Source: Strongyloides papillosus (lineage: Eukaryota > Nematoda > Chromadorea > Rhabditida > Strongyloididae). Taken from it: a DNA stretch of 64,000 nucleotides. Shown in pieces: positions 26,104 through 38,500 of the stretch. The position numbers and the translations under genes were made by a program. The stretch covers positions 1,984,001 to 2,048,000 of the forward strand of contig SRSI01000078.1 of the NCBI GenBank assembly GCA_005656395.1. Reading direction: 5' to 3'. The notes under the pieces are model-generated. The model did no database searches. It was not told where the DNA came from and saw only the letters and a list, made by a program, of their open reading frames with translations. Within the stretch, counting starts at the first letter, position 1. Every line of letters starts with the position of its first letter.

Positions 26104-28017
26104 ATGAATCGATTTAATGGTGCACAAAGACCAATAATTCCTGCTAAACCAATAATTAAAGATGAAGATGACTGGGAGACTGATCCAGATTTTGTTAATG
26201 ATATCTCTGAAAAAGAAAGTAGATGGGGGTCAAAGACTGTTGAAGGTTCTGGAAGGCTAGATACATTTGATGTGTCAAAACTCAGAGATGAGGTTGTTGT
26301 AGCTGATGAAATAATTAAACAGAAACAGTTTGAAGCAATGCCAAAAGCAAGTGAAGGTTATGGTGGTAAATTTGGTGTCCAAAAAGATAGAGTTGATAAT
26401 GTAATTTTTTTCACAAAATATCATATTATTCTTTTTTTAATAATATTTTAGTGTGCCGTTGATTTCTCTTATGAAGGAAAAGTTGAAGTTCATGTTTCGC
26501 AGAAGGATTATAAAACAGGATTTGGTGGGAAATTTGGTGTTCAGAAAGATCGTCAAGATAAATCTGCTGCTACATGGGATGAAAAAATTGAAGTACCAAA
26601 GCATGAGTCACAAAAAGATTATAAACATGGTTTTGGAGGACAGTTTGGTGTTCAAAAGGATCGTCAAGATAAATCTGCTGTTGGGTGGGATTCCCATGAA
26701 AAATTACAAAGTCATGAATCACAAAAAGATTATAAACACGGTTTCGGTGGACAATTTGGTGTTCAAAAGGATCGTCAAGACAAATCAGCTGTTGGATGGG
26801 ATACACATGAAAAAATTGAAGCTCACGAATCGCAGAAAGATTATAAACATGGTTTTGGAGGACAGTTTGGTGTTCAAAAGGATCGTCAAGATAAATCTGC
26901 TGTTGGATGGGATTCTCATGAAAAATTACAAAGTCATGAATCACAAAAAGATTATAAAAAAGGTTTTGGAGGTCAATTTGGCATCCAAAAGGATCGTCAA
27001 GACAAATCAGCTGTTGGTTGGGATTCTCATGAAAAACTTGAAGCTCATGAATCGCAGAAAGACTATAAACATGGTTTCGGTGGGCAATTTGGTGTTCAAA
27101 AGGATCGTCAGGATAAATCTGCTGTCGGATGGGATGCACAAGAAAAACTACAAAGTCATGAATCTCAAAAAGACTATAAGAAAGGTTTTGAACCTTCAAA
27201 ACGTGCAGGTGGTATATCAAGTTTAAAATCTAGATTTGAACAATTCCAGATGGGTTCAAATAATGATGATGATAAAGTTGCACAGGAAAGGGAAAGACGT
27301 AGACTTGAGGATGAAGCATTAAGAAAGAGAGAAAGAGAACTTGCCGCAGCACGTGAGGCAAATGTGGATAACCATACGAATATTTCTGTAAATGTTGATA
27401 ATGCCACAACAACTAACTTTAAATCTTACGAAGCACCAGAAGTAATGATTAGTCCAGCACGTAAAGTTACATCACCAACATCTCCTCTTACAAAATGTCA
27501 AATTGAAGAAGTTCATAACAATTTTGTACATTCAAATAATATTCCAAAGCCTTCAATTGAGGAGAAAAAAGAAAACATTGTAGTTCCATCATTTGAGAAA
27601 GAAGAATCATTTGTTCCACCACCTGCCCCAACAGGGAATGTAATGTTAACTAATCCTTTACCGAAAAGAAATACATCAGGTTCATTTGATCAAAATTCAA
27701 ACGATGACGATGAGTGGAATGATAATAATGCCGAATCATTAGTAACTAAAGTTCAACCACCACAATCAACATTTGTACCTTCTGGAGGAAATTTAATAAA
27801 AGAAAATGTATACAATATCGATCCTGTAGTTCCTGAAACTGATAATGGTGTTGTCGCAGTTGCCTTGTTTGAGTATGAAAAGCAAGATGAGGATGAGATA
27901 GGTTTTGATGTTGATGATGTTATAACAAATATTGAAAAAGTGGATGTTGGTTGGTGGCGTGGTACATGCAAAGGGCAGACCGGTCTTTTTCCAGCAAATT
28001 ATGTAAAAGAGCAATAA
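26104..28017 (+). CDS. CTTN: Cortactin/HS1 homologue (2 exons, 620 aa)
   Basis: Cortical actin protein that binds F-actin and the Arp2/3 complex and recruits partners through SH3. Exon 1 is 26104-26400, a 51-bp phase-0 GT-AG intron (26401-26451) lies inside repeat 1, and exon 2 is 26452-28017. Seen: the N-terminal acidic Arp2/3-binding motif with DDW at residues 22-24 ([18 protein letters not shown]), the conserved [11 protein letters not shown], seven 37-residue cortactin repeats of the type [20 protein letters not shown] ending in HESQKDYK, a charged helical segment ([20 protein letters not shown]), a Ser/Pro/Asn-rich linker, and a C-terminal SH3 domain ([33 protein letters not shown]). Length and order match animal cortactins, which have about 5.5-6.5 repeats. 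A 3' splice site 3 nt before the ATG suggests trans-splicing. No defect seen. Confidence 0.95.
26356..27183 (+). repeat. Seven in-frame 111-bp cortactin repeats
   Basis: Units begin at 26356 (interrupted by the intron), 26518, 26629, 26740, 26851, 26962 and 27073, each exactly 111 bp of coding sequence, with a degenerate eighth start at 27184. Units 3-7 are very similar at DNA level. They alternate between LQSHE and IEAHE/LEAHE versions, giving a 222-bp higher-order period. Confidence 0.95.
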
Positions 28018-29144
28018 ACAACCTTTAATTCCATTAATATTTCTTTTTAATTTAACTTATCCGCTTATGTTATATTAAATATTGCATTTTTGTTAAATTT
28101 TAACAAAAGAGTGTTATATTTTTAAGGATGTAAAATTATAATACGTCAAATAAATTATTCTTCAACTTATGTTGTGCTTTTTTATTCAACCATGTTAGAT
28201 ATAAAAGTCAAGGAAAGTAAGATATTTAATAATAATATTAATGTTTCATAAAATATTTATAATAACTATATTAATATACTGCAGTTGTTGGTAAAAAAAT
28301 GGCATTTTTAACTTTTCTCATTTGTGTTCTTTTCTCCTTCAAGTAAACAATATCATTTATCATGTACGATGGGTTACATATATGTATTTTTTTTCATAAT
28401 ACTATTATTTTAGTATAAACAAATTGGACACATATATATGCGCTATATTTTATTTAAAAATTCATTTAAATATTATTAAAAAGTAAATATCAAATAAAAA
28501 ATTTTCCTTACTTAAAGTTAAAAGAATATTTGAAAAAACTTTCAGACATATATTCAATATAATAATAACCTTTTGATATTTTTCCAGTATTATGGTAAAT
28601 TAAGCATACATTTTATTTAAATTTTATGGTATTTTAACTCTATTTAAAAAAAGAAAAAATTCATTTTATTATATACACATGTGTATTACTGTTTTAAAAT
28701 TTTCTAGGAAAAATAAATTATTAGATTTGTTACATTTCAAATTTTATGTTTTCCCGTTTTTTTAAATCTTTAGAATATCTAATTTTTAAATAAATGATAT
28801 GTAGTGTTTGGTTATTTTATTCTTTTTTTTTTATTTTAATATGTGAAAAGCTAAAAATAGTAAAGCATTATAATTTTTTATAATGTTGTCTATTTTTTGT
28901 GAAACTATAAATTCTCTTATTTATAGGGGTTGGAATATAAAATTTTGTTTGTAGAAAAAAGCAAAAGTATATAGTATTATTTTTTAAGACTGAGAAAAGA
29001 ATACTTGGGTAAGTAAAAATTAATTCTTTTTTCAATTTATAATTATTTTAGCTTATGAATAATTAAAAAAAGAGCTTATAAATTTGTGGCTTTATTTTCC
29101 AAATATACATCAAAAACAATCCACCATTTTTTTATAATAATAAA
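28018..29144. other. Intergenic region after cortactin
   Basis: 1.1 kb of A+T-rich DNA carrying the cortactin 3' UTR and the upstream region of the carboxypeptidase gene. No gene or repeat recognised. Confidence 0.65.
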
Positions 29145-30706
29145 ATGGCTATAACAAGTACAATTAAATTTATTCCTGGAAATATATCAGAAGAAAATTT
29201 TGACACAACTAATATGGAGCCTGGATCTTTAATATTTAACGCGCAATTTGAAAGTGGTAATTTAGCGAGAGTTGATGTTATCAACAAAAATGAATATGAC
29301 TTATTTATAAGACCGGACACCTATAATGATAGGCAAAGACTGTGGTTTAATTTTGAAGTTAGAAATGCTTTACCTAATCAAAAAGTCATATTTAATTTCA
29401 GAAATTTATCTAAAAAAAATATTTTGCTTAAAAAAGGTCTTGCTAGTCCTGTTGTCAAGGAACCGGGTACCAATACATGGCAAGTAATATTTTTAATAAA
29501 TAATTTTTTCATTTATGATTATTTTCTTTTTTCTATTATAGGAAACGATTTAAATCATCAAAACTGTTTTATACCGAAAACATCTCAACAGCCAACCCAA
29601 ATGTCACAACAAATGTCTTAACGATTTACTATCAATTTAAAAATGAAAATACTTATCAATTTGCATATTGTATACCATATACGTATACCAAATTACAAAA
29701 ATACTTATTTGATAATGAAAAAGCTTTTTCAAATATCTTTAGGAAACAAGTTATTGGTAAAACAATTTATAAAAATAATCTCGATCTCATTACAATTACC
29801 AATAATGTAAATAGTGTACAAAAGAAACAAAAAATTATATTTATAACTGCAAGAGTTCACCCTGGTGAAACTCCATCATCATATGCTATGCACGGATTAA
29901 TCGAATTTTTATGTAGTAATGATAGTCAAGCAAATGAGTTAAGAAATAATTTTGTCTTTAAAATAATACCTATGCTTAATCCTGATGGTGTTATTTTAGG
30001 AAATTATAGGTTAACTTTTTCTCTTAAATATTCTTTATATTTATATATACTTTTTAGATCTGATTGTTTAGGACAGGATTTAAATAGGGAATACATTGAA
30101 CCGAGTAATTGGTCATCATCGACAATATACTGTGTTAAGAATCTTGTTACTCAATATGCCAATGATCCTGTATGTTTGATTTTTACAAGTAATTGTAATT
30201 TTTTAATTTAGAATATTGAACTTCAATTTTGCATTGATATACATTCACATTCTCAAAAAACAAATAGCTTTTGCATTGGAAATATTATTTCAAAAGATTC
30301 AAAAAATTGTGACTACCAATTGATTTTCCCATATATGATGGCAGAAGGCTCATCTGAATATTCTTTATCAAATACAGTTTTTGATATGGAAGATAAGAAA
30401 GAAGGAACATTTAGGAGAGTTTTAGCATCAATTGTTCCTGATACATGTTTTGTATATACTTATGAAATTTCATATTTCTCTTACAATGAATTAGATGAAG
30501 GTGATGCAAGTGGATGTATAAATTATACACAAAGTGATTTTGAAAATTGTGGAAAAAATATATGCATGGCTATTCTGAGGTACAGTGAATACAAAAGTCA
30601 TAAAAGAAATATTAATATAGACAGATCCTTCGAATCTTTTTTAAGTAATCGTGCCCTTAATGATTTTAAAAAATTAGGGAGAATGAATGTAAGAAAAAAA
30701 GTATAA
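29145..30706 (+). CDS. ccpp-6: Cytosolic carboxypeptidase, CCP6/AGBL4 type (4 exons, 469 aa)
   Basis: M14 metallocarboxypeptidase that removes glutamates from tubulin polyglutamyl side chains or C-terminal tails in the cytosol and cilia. Exons: 29145-29479, 29542-30009, 30058-30169 and 30212-30706. Introns 2 and 3 are GT-AG. Intron 1 keeps frame only as a GC-AG intron (donor gcaagt at 29480), giving TWKRF at the place where relatives have a Trp-Glu-Arg sequence. Seen: the N-terminal CCP domain (FESGNLARVDVI, FDLF-like DLFIRPDTYNDRQRLWFNF), YQFAYCIPYTYT, the zinc motif HPGE with H218 and E221, MLNPDGVILGNYR, GQDLNRE, the third zinc ligand H316 in IDIHSHS, and the catalytic Glu E390 in TYEISYFSYN. 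All expected catalytic residues are present, so an active enzyme is likely. The subfamily (CCP6) is inferred from overall similarity and compact size. Confidence 0.92.
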
Positions 30707-31568
30707 TACAATAGAGTGAAGATATTTTTGAAGGCAATTTACTATGATATCGAATAATAATTATATATATTACTTTTCATCATTTTTACCGTATTTTTAT
30801 AGTTAATTATAAATTAAAAAAGATATACCATCTTCTTTTGTCATTGATAATAGATAGTTTTGAATAAATAAAAAAATATAATAAGAGGAGTTATAAAAAT
30901 AATTGACGAAAGGATAAATAGTCACATCTTTTATTTACAATAAATCAGTAATAATTAGGAAAACTTAATTTTATTGCTTAAATGTTCCTTTATAAGGGTA
31001 TAATATATTATGGGAGCAATTGACAATTATTGCTATTACTTTTTATTAAAAGAAATAATAATAAGACGAATTCCTTTCAATTGCTATAAAATTTTTTTGA
31101 CATCTTTAATTGTATGAAAAAGTTCTAAATTTAGGTAAAACTTTTTATTTAAGGCTTTAAAGGTCAAAACATTCTCGTGCCATTATGATGAAGAGAGACT
31201 ACCTACAAGGAAATTTATAATATACTTTATTTATCTTGCATGACTCACTATTAAACTCTTAATTTAAATAAGAGATAATTACTTTGTTATGAGAGTTTAG
31301 AATTTTACACTTGTTAAACTAAAAGCATCCATACATAAACTTTTTATTTTCTTTTGTCTTTTCTGTTTGAATAAATAGTAATTGAATAGAGAATGGGTCT
31401 TAGAAGTATAAGAGAAATAACAATTTAGTTTGTTTTATATTAGAGAAAAGTTAAACATTCTTTTAAACTGTTTAATTATTTTGTTTACCCATCCACATCA
31501 TAAACTTTCTAATGACATTCTTATTTTTAATTTTTTCATCCATTCATATCTATTATATTTAGATTATT
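30707..31568. other. Intergenic region before the ZP gene
   Basis: A+T-rich, no ORF. It ends in a 3' splice site (ttatatttag) 6 nt before the ZP-gene ATG, suggesting trans-splicing or a 5' UTR intron. Confidence 0.65.
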
Positions 31569-33137
31569 ATGGTGCCAATTTTTAAATATTTTTTACCGTT
31601 GTTTTTTCCAACAGTTTTTGGTATTATACATCATGGTGATGATTTTGATCCTAGTAATGAAATTATTGGTATGTTTTGAAGTATAGTAAAATTTGTTAAA
31701 AATTATATTTTTTATAGGAAGTCCCATAATTCAGTGCACACCGGAGAAGGTGAAATTTTCAATCGAAACCTTAAAACCTTTTCATGGTAGAATTTATGTT
31801 AAAGGAGAATTTAATAAAAAAAAGTGCGGTAGAAGTTTTTCAACTACAGGTATGATTTTTTTCACTTAAAAATAATTTGTCTTTAATTTAATTTTTAGAT
31901 GATATATTTGAATATAATAACAAAGAGGAAATAGATCACGAGAATTCTTTTATGGGGACTTCAAAATTATTGAAGAAGAATCACAATTATAATAAATTTG
32001 AATACCAAAATACTAATTATGTAAGGGACAATAAAATAGATATGAATGAACCTATTGTTTTCCCAAAAGGAAACAGTATCTACCATCCAAGTTATGAAAA
32101 TTACTTGATTAGATCATTTGGAGGTGCTAAGGAATGTCCAATAATATGCCCAATTTGTGAAAAATGTAATTGTAAATCAAGAGATAGGCGTAGTATTAGC
32201 CATTGGAATGATTTAATAATTCCTATAAATGAATGTTTTTCAAAAAGAAATTCACAAATTGAGACATCCTCTGAAACTGTTACTTTCACTGTTATAGTAA
32301 CTTTTCATAAAAATTTTATAACAAAATTAGATAAATCGTATCAAATTATTTGTGCATACCCTCAGATTTCAAAAACCGTTCAGACACAAATAGACGTTAG
32401 TGCTCCAGCACCAAAAGATGTCTCAATTGTTGTTAATCCTCCTAAATGTTTATACTCTCTTAAAGATATTAATCACGCACTAGTAAGACATGTAAATATT
32501 GGAGATGAAATAATCCACGAATGGAATTGTGAAAGTCAAAATACTGACATGTATTCTATGCTAGTTAAAAATTGTTATGTTGAGGATGGAAATGGTAGAA
32601 AAGAATTAGTTATTGATGAAAAAGGATGTTCATTAGATGTTAATGTTCTAAAAACTCCTATATACAGTAATAATAGAATGAAGGCCTATGTTAAATCAAG
32701 TGTTTTCAAATTTCCAGACAGACAGTATATTGATTTTCAATGTAGCATAAGTATATGTATTAATAGTGAACAAGATTGTTCTAATATTAGTGTAAGTATT
32801 TTTTTTTCATGTTAACTCTTGTCGTTTTTAGCCTCCAAAATGTGATGATTCAAGTATAAGATATAGAAGAGATCTAAAAAATATTAGCGATTTTGATACA
32901 CTAGACATTCATTTACATTCGCAAACATTAACTGTTTTAGAAACCAAAAAACATTCAAATGTTGAGAAAGATGAATACAAAATCTTACCATTAAATTTCT
33001 CAAATATGTCACTATTTCCATTAGAATTTTGTTTATCATTTTTAGGTTTTGGTATATTGATTGCTTCAGGAACATTTATCTTTACTCTTCTAAGTATGGC
33101 AATCGTAATATTAAAGTTTTTTAAGTATTCTATTTAG
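31569..33137 (+). CDS. Cuticlin-like ZP-domain membrane protein (4 exons, 476 aa)
   Basis: Apical extracellular matrix protein of the cuticlin family, polymerising through its ZP domain after cleavage from the membrane. Exons: 31569-31668, 31718-31849, 31899-32791 and 32832-33137, all GT-AG with frame kept. Seen: an N-terminal signal peptide (IFKYFLPLFFPTVFG), the ZP-N start (IQCTPEKVKFSIETLKPFHG, then RIYVKGEF and KKCGRSF), a variable polar insert, a Cys cluster (CPIICPICEKCNCK), conserved ZP patterns (TVTFTVIVTFHKNFITKLD, SYQIICAY), the ZP-C part (VFKFPDRQYIDFQCSISIC), a furin-like site RYRR at residues 385-388, and a C-terminal membrane segment (FGILIASGTFIFTLLSMAI). This order is that of nematode cuticlin-like (CUTL) proteins. 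The insert between RSF and the Cys cluster is longer than in short cuticlins. Which cut/cutl gene it matches is not determined. Confidence 0.92.
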
Positions 33138-34809
33138 CAATAGTTAAACGCTTTTGATAAAATTTCAAAAATTACTAAATGAATGAAATATTTGGAGAAC
33201 ACATATTGTGCAAGTGTATATGTAAGTGTGCATATTTTTAAAGGAGCAAAATTAATTTCAACTTCGGAGGTTGTTAATATTTATTTAAACTAAAATTTGA
33301 TTATATTTCTTTTAATTGAACGAATAGATATTTTTTTAATTTTGGGGGGTTGTTGATAATTATTTTAATAAAAATTTAAATATAATGTAATTTCTTTAAT
33401 TTAATCAATAGGTAATAATCTTTAACTTTGAAGATTATTAAAATTTATCTTAATTTTTTTTATTATAGATAGAAATATGAATATAATGTAATTCTTTTAA
33501 TTTATATAAAAAATATTATTTTTTTTAAATAAATGTGATGTGTAGAAAATTTTTCTAAATTATGATTTTACCGAATAGATTACACTATTAAAAAGATGAA
33601 TTTCACTAAAGAATAATTGTTATGACATATATTCCATGTATTGGTAATTTTTATAATATATTTTTTTTGGAAAAATTATTGATTGAATGAGTTCAGAAAC
33701 AATGATTCTAAATATTTCAGAATTTGATACAAAAATTTTCATGATCATTGTTCATAAATAAAATGTGAATTTTTTAAAATTTTATAAACAAGCTTACAAA
33801 TATCTTTTATCATCATTTAGCTTTATTGTCAAAAAAATTTAGGAAGATGTGATATTTTTTTAATTTGAATTTAATACATATTCCACTCATAATTGTTTTT
33901 GTAATGCTATAGTGAACGTTGGACACTTTGGCAATTTTTAGTCATTTTAACAAGATTGTGATTTTTTATAATATTCATTTCTCTCTTTTTTTATTCTATA
34001 TTTAAGACAATGTAAATTTTTAATAAATAACTTATTTCAATAGGACAACATTGTAAATTTGTTATAATTTTGTAATGTCCTATCTCACAAAAAGGTTTTC
34101 GATATATACAATGTTGTTTTGCCACTTAATTTAAATTAAGAATAATAGAAGATTATTTAACAATTGGATTGGTCATAAATAACGTTGTAAATGTTTGAAG
34201 AAATATTGCATGTTGAACTATTTCAAAAGTTCTCTGATCATCAGTCGTTTCACAGCCAGATGTCAATAAAAACATATTTTTATAATCTTAGTAACCATTA
34301 GATATAACGTAAGTTATATGCATCCTACCAGTGAATAAACTGTTACCTTAAGACTTTTAAATAAAAAAATATCGTTTTATCATTTACATCATGTTTAAAA
34401 TTTTATTAATAAGTAGGGAAAAAACCTCTCGTTTTGTTGAAGGTTTATAACAATGGAGAGGTAAGTTTAATTTTCTTTTTTTATATAAGAAAAAGATTGT
34501 CATCATTATTTTTAAAGCATATTGATTGTTTACAAACAAATAGTTTTTTGTGTCATATTGATATTTTTAGATACTAAGGATACTTCAGTCACTCTTGTTA
34601 TCAGTATTAGCAAACGATTCTTGAAGCGGGTATTCATATTGAAGTGGTAATGATCTAAATTGAAGAATTCTCCTAGGTTACATATTTTTTAAAGACACAA
34701 AAAATTAAAATAGATTATTGGGGCTTATTTCTACTCTAATATGTTAAGAAACATTTTTTTTAATTAACTAATCAATTTATGGTGTTAAATGAAAACAATT
34801 TGTAATTTT
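33138..34809. other. Intergenic region between convergent genes
   Basis: 1.7 kb between the stop of the ZP gene and the stop of the multipass membrane gene. It includes a degenerate tandem repeat (33255-33530); otherwise A+T-rich with nothing recognised. Confidence 0.6.
33255..33530. repeat. Degenerate tandem repeat, about 3 copies of 85-100 bp
   Basis: Three successive stretches share the order (thymine-rich start, GTTGTTAAT/GTTGTTGATAA/GATTATTAA, AAATTTAAATATAATG-like, TTTCTTTTAATTT, AATAG..). They are diverged and were aligned by eye only. Confidence 0.45.
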
Positions 34810-35534
34810 TTACCGCCTTACGTTATATCTTGTCACTCTATCTAAAAGATATAATTCTCCAACTTCTGTAGTATTTTTATCAATTATAATCGCTTCACTT
34901 CCAATGATTAATCTTCCTGAAGAAATTTTCCATGGTATTAACATAAAGCATTTTTGTATTAAATATTCTTTCTTAGTTTTTTTAGAAACACTGATCATGG
35001 AAACTATTACATCATCATACAATGAAATGGTGCTTAAAAATTGTACAAAAAAAATTAAAAAAATAGCAAAACAATTAGAGTTTATAATCTCTTTCCAATA
35101 AATTTCAGTGGATAAAGTTATTGACTATAATATTAGAAATAATAATCTTTTTTATACAAACTCTAACTTACAATATAAATTAAAACTCGATAGAAGGAAC
35201 CTGCCATATAGTCATTATATCTTGTAAATTCCATAAAATTTCCTACTTTACATAATCCATTTATGACAAAATATTTTAATAATGTAAAAAAATATATTAG
35301 TACGATTGTAATTATAATATATATGAATAATAGAGTGACAACATCAAAATTAACACATCTAATTTCGGGTTTGACAGTTTTTAAATATTCGATAAAATTA
35401 TAAAAATGGTTTATGGTATCTATGGCAAACAAAATTTGAACATGTCGGCATATTGATAAAATTAATAATATGAATTCAATAATTATTTTGGAAACAAAAA
35501 TTTTTGTAATTGATAAAATTGATTTCAAAGGCAT
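34810..35534 (-). CDS. Unrecognised multipass membrane protein (2 exons, 225 aa)
   Basis: Not recognised. Exon 1 (35534-35172) begins MPLKSILSITKIFVSK and ends before a strong gtaagt donor. The 47-bp intron (35171-35125) ends in ttatag, and exon 2 (35124-34810) continues in frame with SITLSTEIYWKEI. Hydrophobic segments are seen at about residues 10-28 (IIIEFILLILSI), 65-92 (VVTLLFIYIIITIVLIYFF) and 139-157 (CFAIFLIFFVQFLSTISL), and a more polar C-terminal tail follows (GRLIIGSEAIIIDKNTTEVG). A 3' splice site (cttttag) lies 7 nt before the ATG. With three or four spans and about 225 residues it is too short for a 7-TM chemoreceptor; it could be a nematode-specific membrane protein or a partial receptor. 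The clean phase-0 splice is the main argument that it is coding. Confidence 0.65.
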
Positions 35535-38500
35535 GCTGTATCTAAAAGTAAAAATTTATTTAATGTAAAATGACGATTAGTTGTTTTACTAATACAACAA
35601 TTTTATCTTTTTTCCCTATACTATCATTTTCATGATATAATGCCGCTTAATAAACTGAATTTTTTAAATATTGTATTGTAAAATAATTTGGGGCTCAATT
35701 TTAAAAGAAATTATTGATTAGTTTTATACAAATTTAAAAAAATAATTTGGTTAGAAATATAAAAGTCATTATAAAAAAAGAGCAGTTATCAGTTAAAATC
35801 AAAAAGTATGGTTAATTAAGATTATTGTCAAAATATTTCTTTGCCTAAATTCAAAAAATGTAAAAATTATAAAAATATATAAATTTATTTATTTTTCATG
35901 TTAGATAAAAAATTCCATGATGTTTACTGCTTAACAAAATTTGCTTCACCTACTATCATTGATGCAATAAAAATACGGAGTAGAAAATTAGTACTAGTTA
36001 TAGTCCGGTTAAGGTAATATCTAAGGCGCTATTTTTTTATAAATACTATAAAAATAAGGCTATTAAATTGACATTGTTTAAATTTTTTAATATTTAAAGC
36101 TAAATGTGAAAAATTTATACAGGGACTACAGTATCAAAAGTAACATTTTGAAATACATAACCAATTTTTCTCATTAATATTTTAATCACAATAATGTAAA
36201 TTGCTATTGTAATTTTTTTTGATAATTTTTTTACACTAAAACTTGGGAAATCGTTTAATTTTTATTGCACCTCCTACTTTAGAAAAACAATTGTCTCTGT
36301 TTCTATAGAATATACTAATCGTGTATACTTAAGACATATTAACAGATTTCTCAGTATTTTTAAATTCGTATAATTTAAAATTAGCAGAAAATATTTTCTT
36401 AGCTTGTAATTATAAGTCGTTAAAAAATTTTGTGTATTTTAAGAACTATAAAAGTTGTTTTCGATATTAAGTTGAAATATTTAAAATAACGAACTATTTG
36501 TGTATTAAATCATGAATACAAAGGTGAAAATTGTAACTATTTAATGTTAAAATTATGAAATCAAAATACATTATACAGTACATTAATAAGAAGTGGTTTA
36601 ATCCTTTATTTAATTTTATAAGTACATACAAATGCTTTAGAAAAATATATTTATATAAACTAATAATATTTCTTTATAATCGAATAAATAGGAAAGCAGA
36701 TATCGTATTAAAAATAGAGTAGATCTTAGGAAACAATTGTTATGACGTAATTAAGGGATTAAGATCTTTAAATATTAATTTTACTATTAGAACCAAGCCA
36801 TATTTGTCAAAATTGTAAAACATCTTTTTAAAATATAATATAATAAAGATGCGTTTATTATGATGAATAAAACTAATTAATTTATTTTAAAAAAAATTTC
36901 CTTGAATTGGATAGTCGGAATAAAGATAAACACAGTTATCACTAACATCATTTTAAAAAATATTTTATCAAAAATCAAAATTAAATTTTATAAAAATATG
37001 AGAGCACTAGTTTATGGTTATTTTTATTTATCATTGGTAAAAAATAATTTTAAGCAAAATTTATAACTAATATAAAAATTATATAATGTATTTACAGCAC
37101 AAATAAATAAAATTTAAAAAATTAATTTGTTTCTTACACTAATCGAGATGTTTATTCTTTTTAAATTGCTTTACTTATTAGTATTTTATTATACTTAAAA
37201 ATATAGTTAGAAAATTATTTCTTGGATTTATATTTCTTGAATAATTCGTTAAATATATTATATTGAAGAGATTGCCACAAATTTTTTCATGAAACAACTG
37301 TCTTTGAAATAAGATGTATAAGACAATATTAAATAAATGATTTATCAAATAAGGACAAAATGAATATATTTATATTAATTTTCAAACCTTTATTGATAAA
37401 AAGTTAAATAATTTTCTTTGAAAAAAACCTGATAGAGAGAATACGTAACTAGATGTCATTTCATTCCGGAAAATTATAAATTTACTAAGCAATACAAATT
37501 ATAAACAGCAAAATTTTATAGTATTCTAGGATAAATTTTGTATTTATATTGTAACATTGGCTATTGAAATAAAGATTGTAAAAATAATTGCAATTTCAAG
37601 AATAGCTACAATTTTTTTAGAATAAGTCATTGGTAATTTTGCACAAATATAGAGATTTATTTTATAAACTTAGTAAACAAAATACATACTAATTGCAGAT
37701 TGATCAGAACTAATAAATGTTAAATATTTTATATATCAATTATAAATTTGATCGTCCAGTATTTTGAATTTCGACTATAACGTCTTAAATTTTAAAAAAT
37801 ATAAATGTTTTTTCTAACAATTAATAAATAAGGAAATTTCATTATCCAATTGGAAAGCTTGATTTTCGTCAAAACAAAATAGAGAGATTACTATAACCAT
37901 GTATCAAAATAAAATGTACAACAAAATAATAAATTAAATTTTTGCAAGGGTTCTGTCGTTTTTTTTATGCTATTTTATATCACAAAGGCAATATAATTAC
38001 AAGTGATTAGAAATTGAGTTATCGTAATAAATTGATAGTACCACTTCTTTACTTTATAATTCCTATAATCCAAATTTTTATATTAGTAATGCTATACTTT
38101 CTCAACTAAGATATAGACGTAATTAGAGATCATTTTTGACATTGTATTATCTACGAGTTTCGTCTGAAATGTAACACAACTGAAGCACATAAAAAATTAT
38201 ATGGAGCACTGAAAGTGTAGTAGATTTTAAAACAAAGTTTAATCTTCAAGTTAAAGGATGTAAAAATTAATCTTGGAAATAAAGTATGAATTTGTAAGAC
38301 ATTTACTGTTAATGAAGAATTTTAAAAATCCTATCTCTTGCAAATTATTTTTAATAACCTTTAATGTAGCATGTTGTCAAAGTTTAGTCAAACAAGTTTA
38401 GAAAAAATGACAAAATTTGAAAAATAGAATGATAGCAGTTCTTAAATATGACAGCAATAATATTGAGGAATCGAAAAAAAAACCGAATAATTTGTACTGT

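Noticed and set aside
26356..27183. Regular repeat array considered as a CRISPR array or satellite
   Set aside because: Units are contiguous, coding, exactly 111 bp and match cortactin repeats; there are no spacers, and the genome is eukaryotic.
26453..27226. 257-codon plus-strand frame and 216-codon minus-strand frame over the cortactin repeats
   Set aside because: A repeat lacking stops in one unit lacks them in all units; the cortactin frame is conserved and continues into the SH3 domain.
34904..35101. 65-codon plus-strand frame
   Set aside because: Antisense shadow of exon 2 of the multipass membrane gene, which has a supporting splice junction.
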